DNA of 64,000 nt, from assembly GCA_965247775.1 (NCBI GenBank), contig OZ252031.1:992001-1056000 (forward strand), read 5' to 3'. This document shows positions 63,931 to 64,000 of this stretch, in pieces (within the stretch, counting starts at the first letter, position 1; each line of letters begins with the position of its first letter). The stretch comes from G965247775 sp965247775. GTDB lineage: Bacteria > Chloroflexota > Dehalococcoidia > Bin125. Both the position numbers and the translations under genes were made by a program. The notes under the pieces are model-generated. The model worked only from the letters and a program-made list of their open reading frames with translations, was not told the DNA's origin and searched no databases.

Positions 63931-64000
63931 TTGCTGCAGCATGACGTCCTGATCGTGGGCTCCGGCCTGGCGGGGATGCGTGCCGCGCTGGAGGTTTCCA
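63931..64000 (+). CDS. Start of a succinate dehydrogenase/fumarate reductase-type flavoprotein (partial)
   Basis: Only the first 23 codons are in the window. From TTG 63931 they read an FAD-binding N-terminus, QHDVLIVGSGLAGMRAALEV, with GxGxxG and the GMRAA helix typical of SdhA/FrdA. Related flavoproteins such as NadB share this motif, so the exact enzyme is open. A G-rich stretch upstream serves as ribosome site. No in-frame ATG is available nearby. Confidence 0.7.
   Translation, partial: MLQHDVLIVGSGLAGMRAALEVS

Overview
The window is high-GC bacterial chromosome, packed almost entirely with housekeeping genes. Gene content points to a member of the Chloroflexota: an RNase Y/YmdB pair, an adenosylcobalamin ribonucleotide reductase, a Lys/Ala-rich histone-like protein, SelB, a class II HDAC-like deacetylase, and a dcw cluster with no outer-membrane genes nearby. 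The phylum is an inference from content and style. No rRNA gene is present to fix it.

Layout. 1-4.6 kb is a mixed edge region: a cut bioB, an internally deleted amine oxidase, a zinc alcohol dehydrogenase, an orphan amino-acid-type binding lipoprotein, a serine-recombinase scrap and tRNA-Asp. 4.7-15 kb is mostly minus strand: fabZ, a PHP phosphoesterase, ymdB, rny, recX and recA (behind two LexA-type operators), then yggT-proC-yggS, a radical SAM gene and a histone-like gene. 15.1-34.4 kb is a minus-strand division and cell-wall cluster in the order mraZ-rsmH-ftsL-ftsI-murF-mraY-murD-ftsW-murG-murC-murB-ddl-ftsQ-ftsA-ftsZ, followed by nrdR and nrdJ. Most wall genes are joined by 4-base stop/start overlaps, three TGGG boxes at 10-base spacing sit upstream of mraZ, and murE is missing. 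34.6-44.7 kb runs on the plus strand: mogA, trmD, rplS, priA, def, a CCA-adding-type nucleotidyltransferase, yajC, secD, secF. 44.7-51.4 kb mixes strands and carries several broken genes: a frameshifted lipoprotein, selB with a lost stop codon, an SH3b remnant, an HDAC-like deacetylase, a quinone oxidoreductase, a chimeric flavin-oxidase/nuclease scrap and hemW. 51.5-64 kb is plus strand: aspS, a dppABC-type peptide importer without ATPases, tig-clpP-clpX, tlyA-nadK, a GNAT, a NUDIX hydrolase, and the start of an SdhA/FrdA-like flavoprotein behind a textbook promoter.

Most unusual points. (1) SecD and the DppC-type permease each carry a LysM-like segment in the loop after their first membrane helix, where their families normally have none. 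(2) Seven genes show a TANNNT hexamer exactly six bases before the start codon, mostly without a Shine-Dalgarno, which suggests leaderless mRNAs. (3) A perfect 19-bp tandem duplication removed the ancestral stop of selB. (4) SecF has a doubled P1-like domain. (5) RNase Y lacks its membrane anchor, and NrdJ lacks both the ATP cone and the C-terminal cysteine tail.
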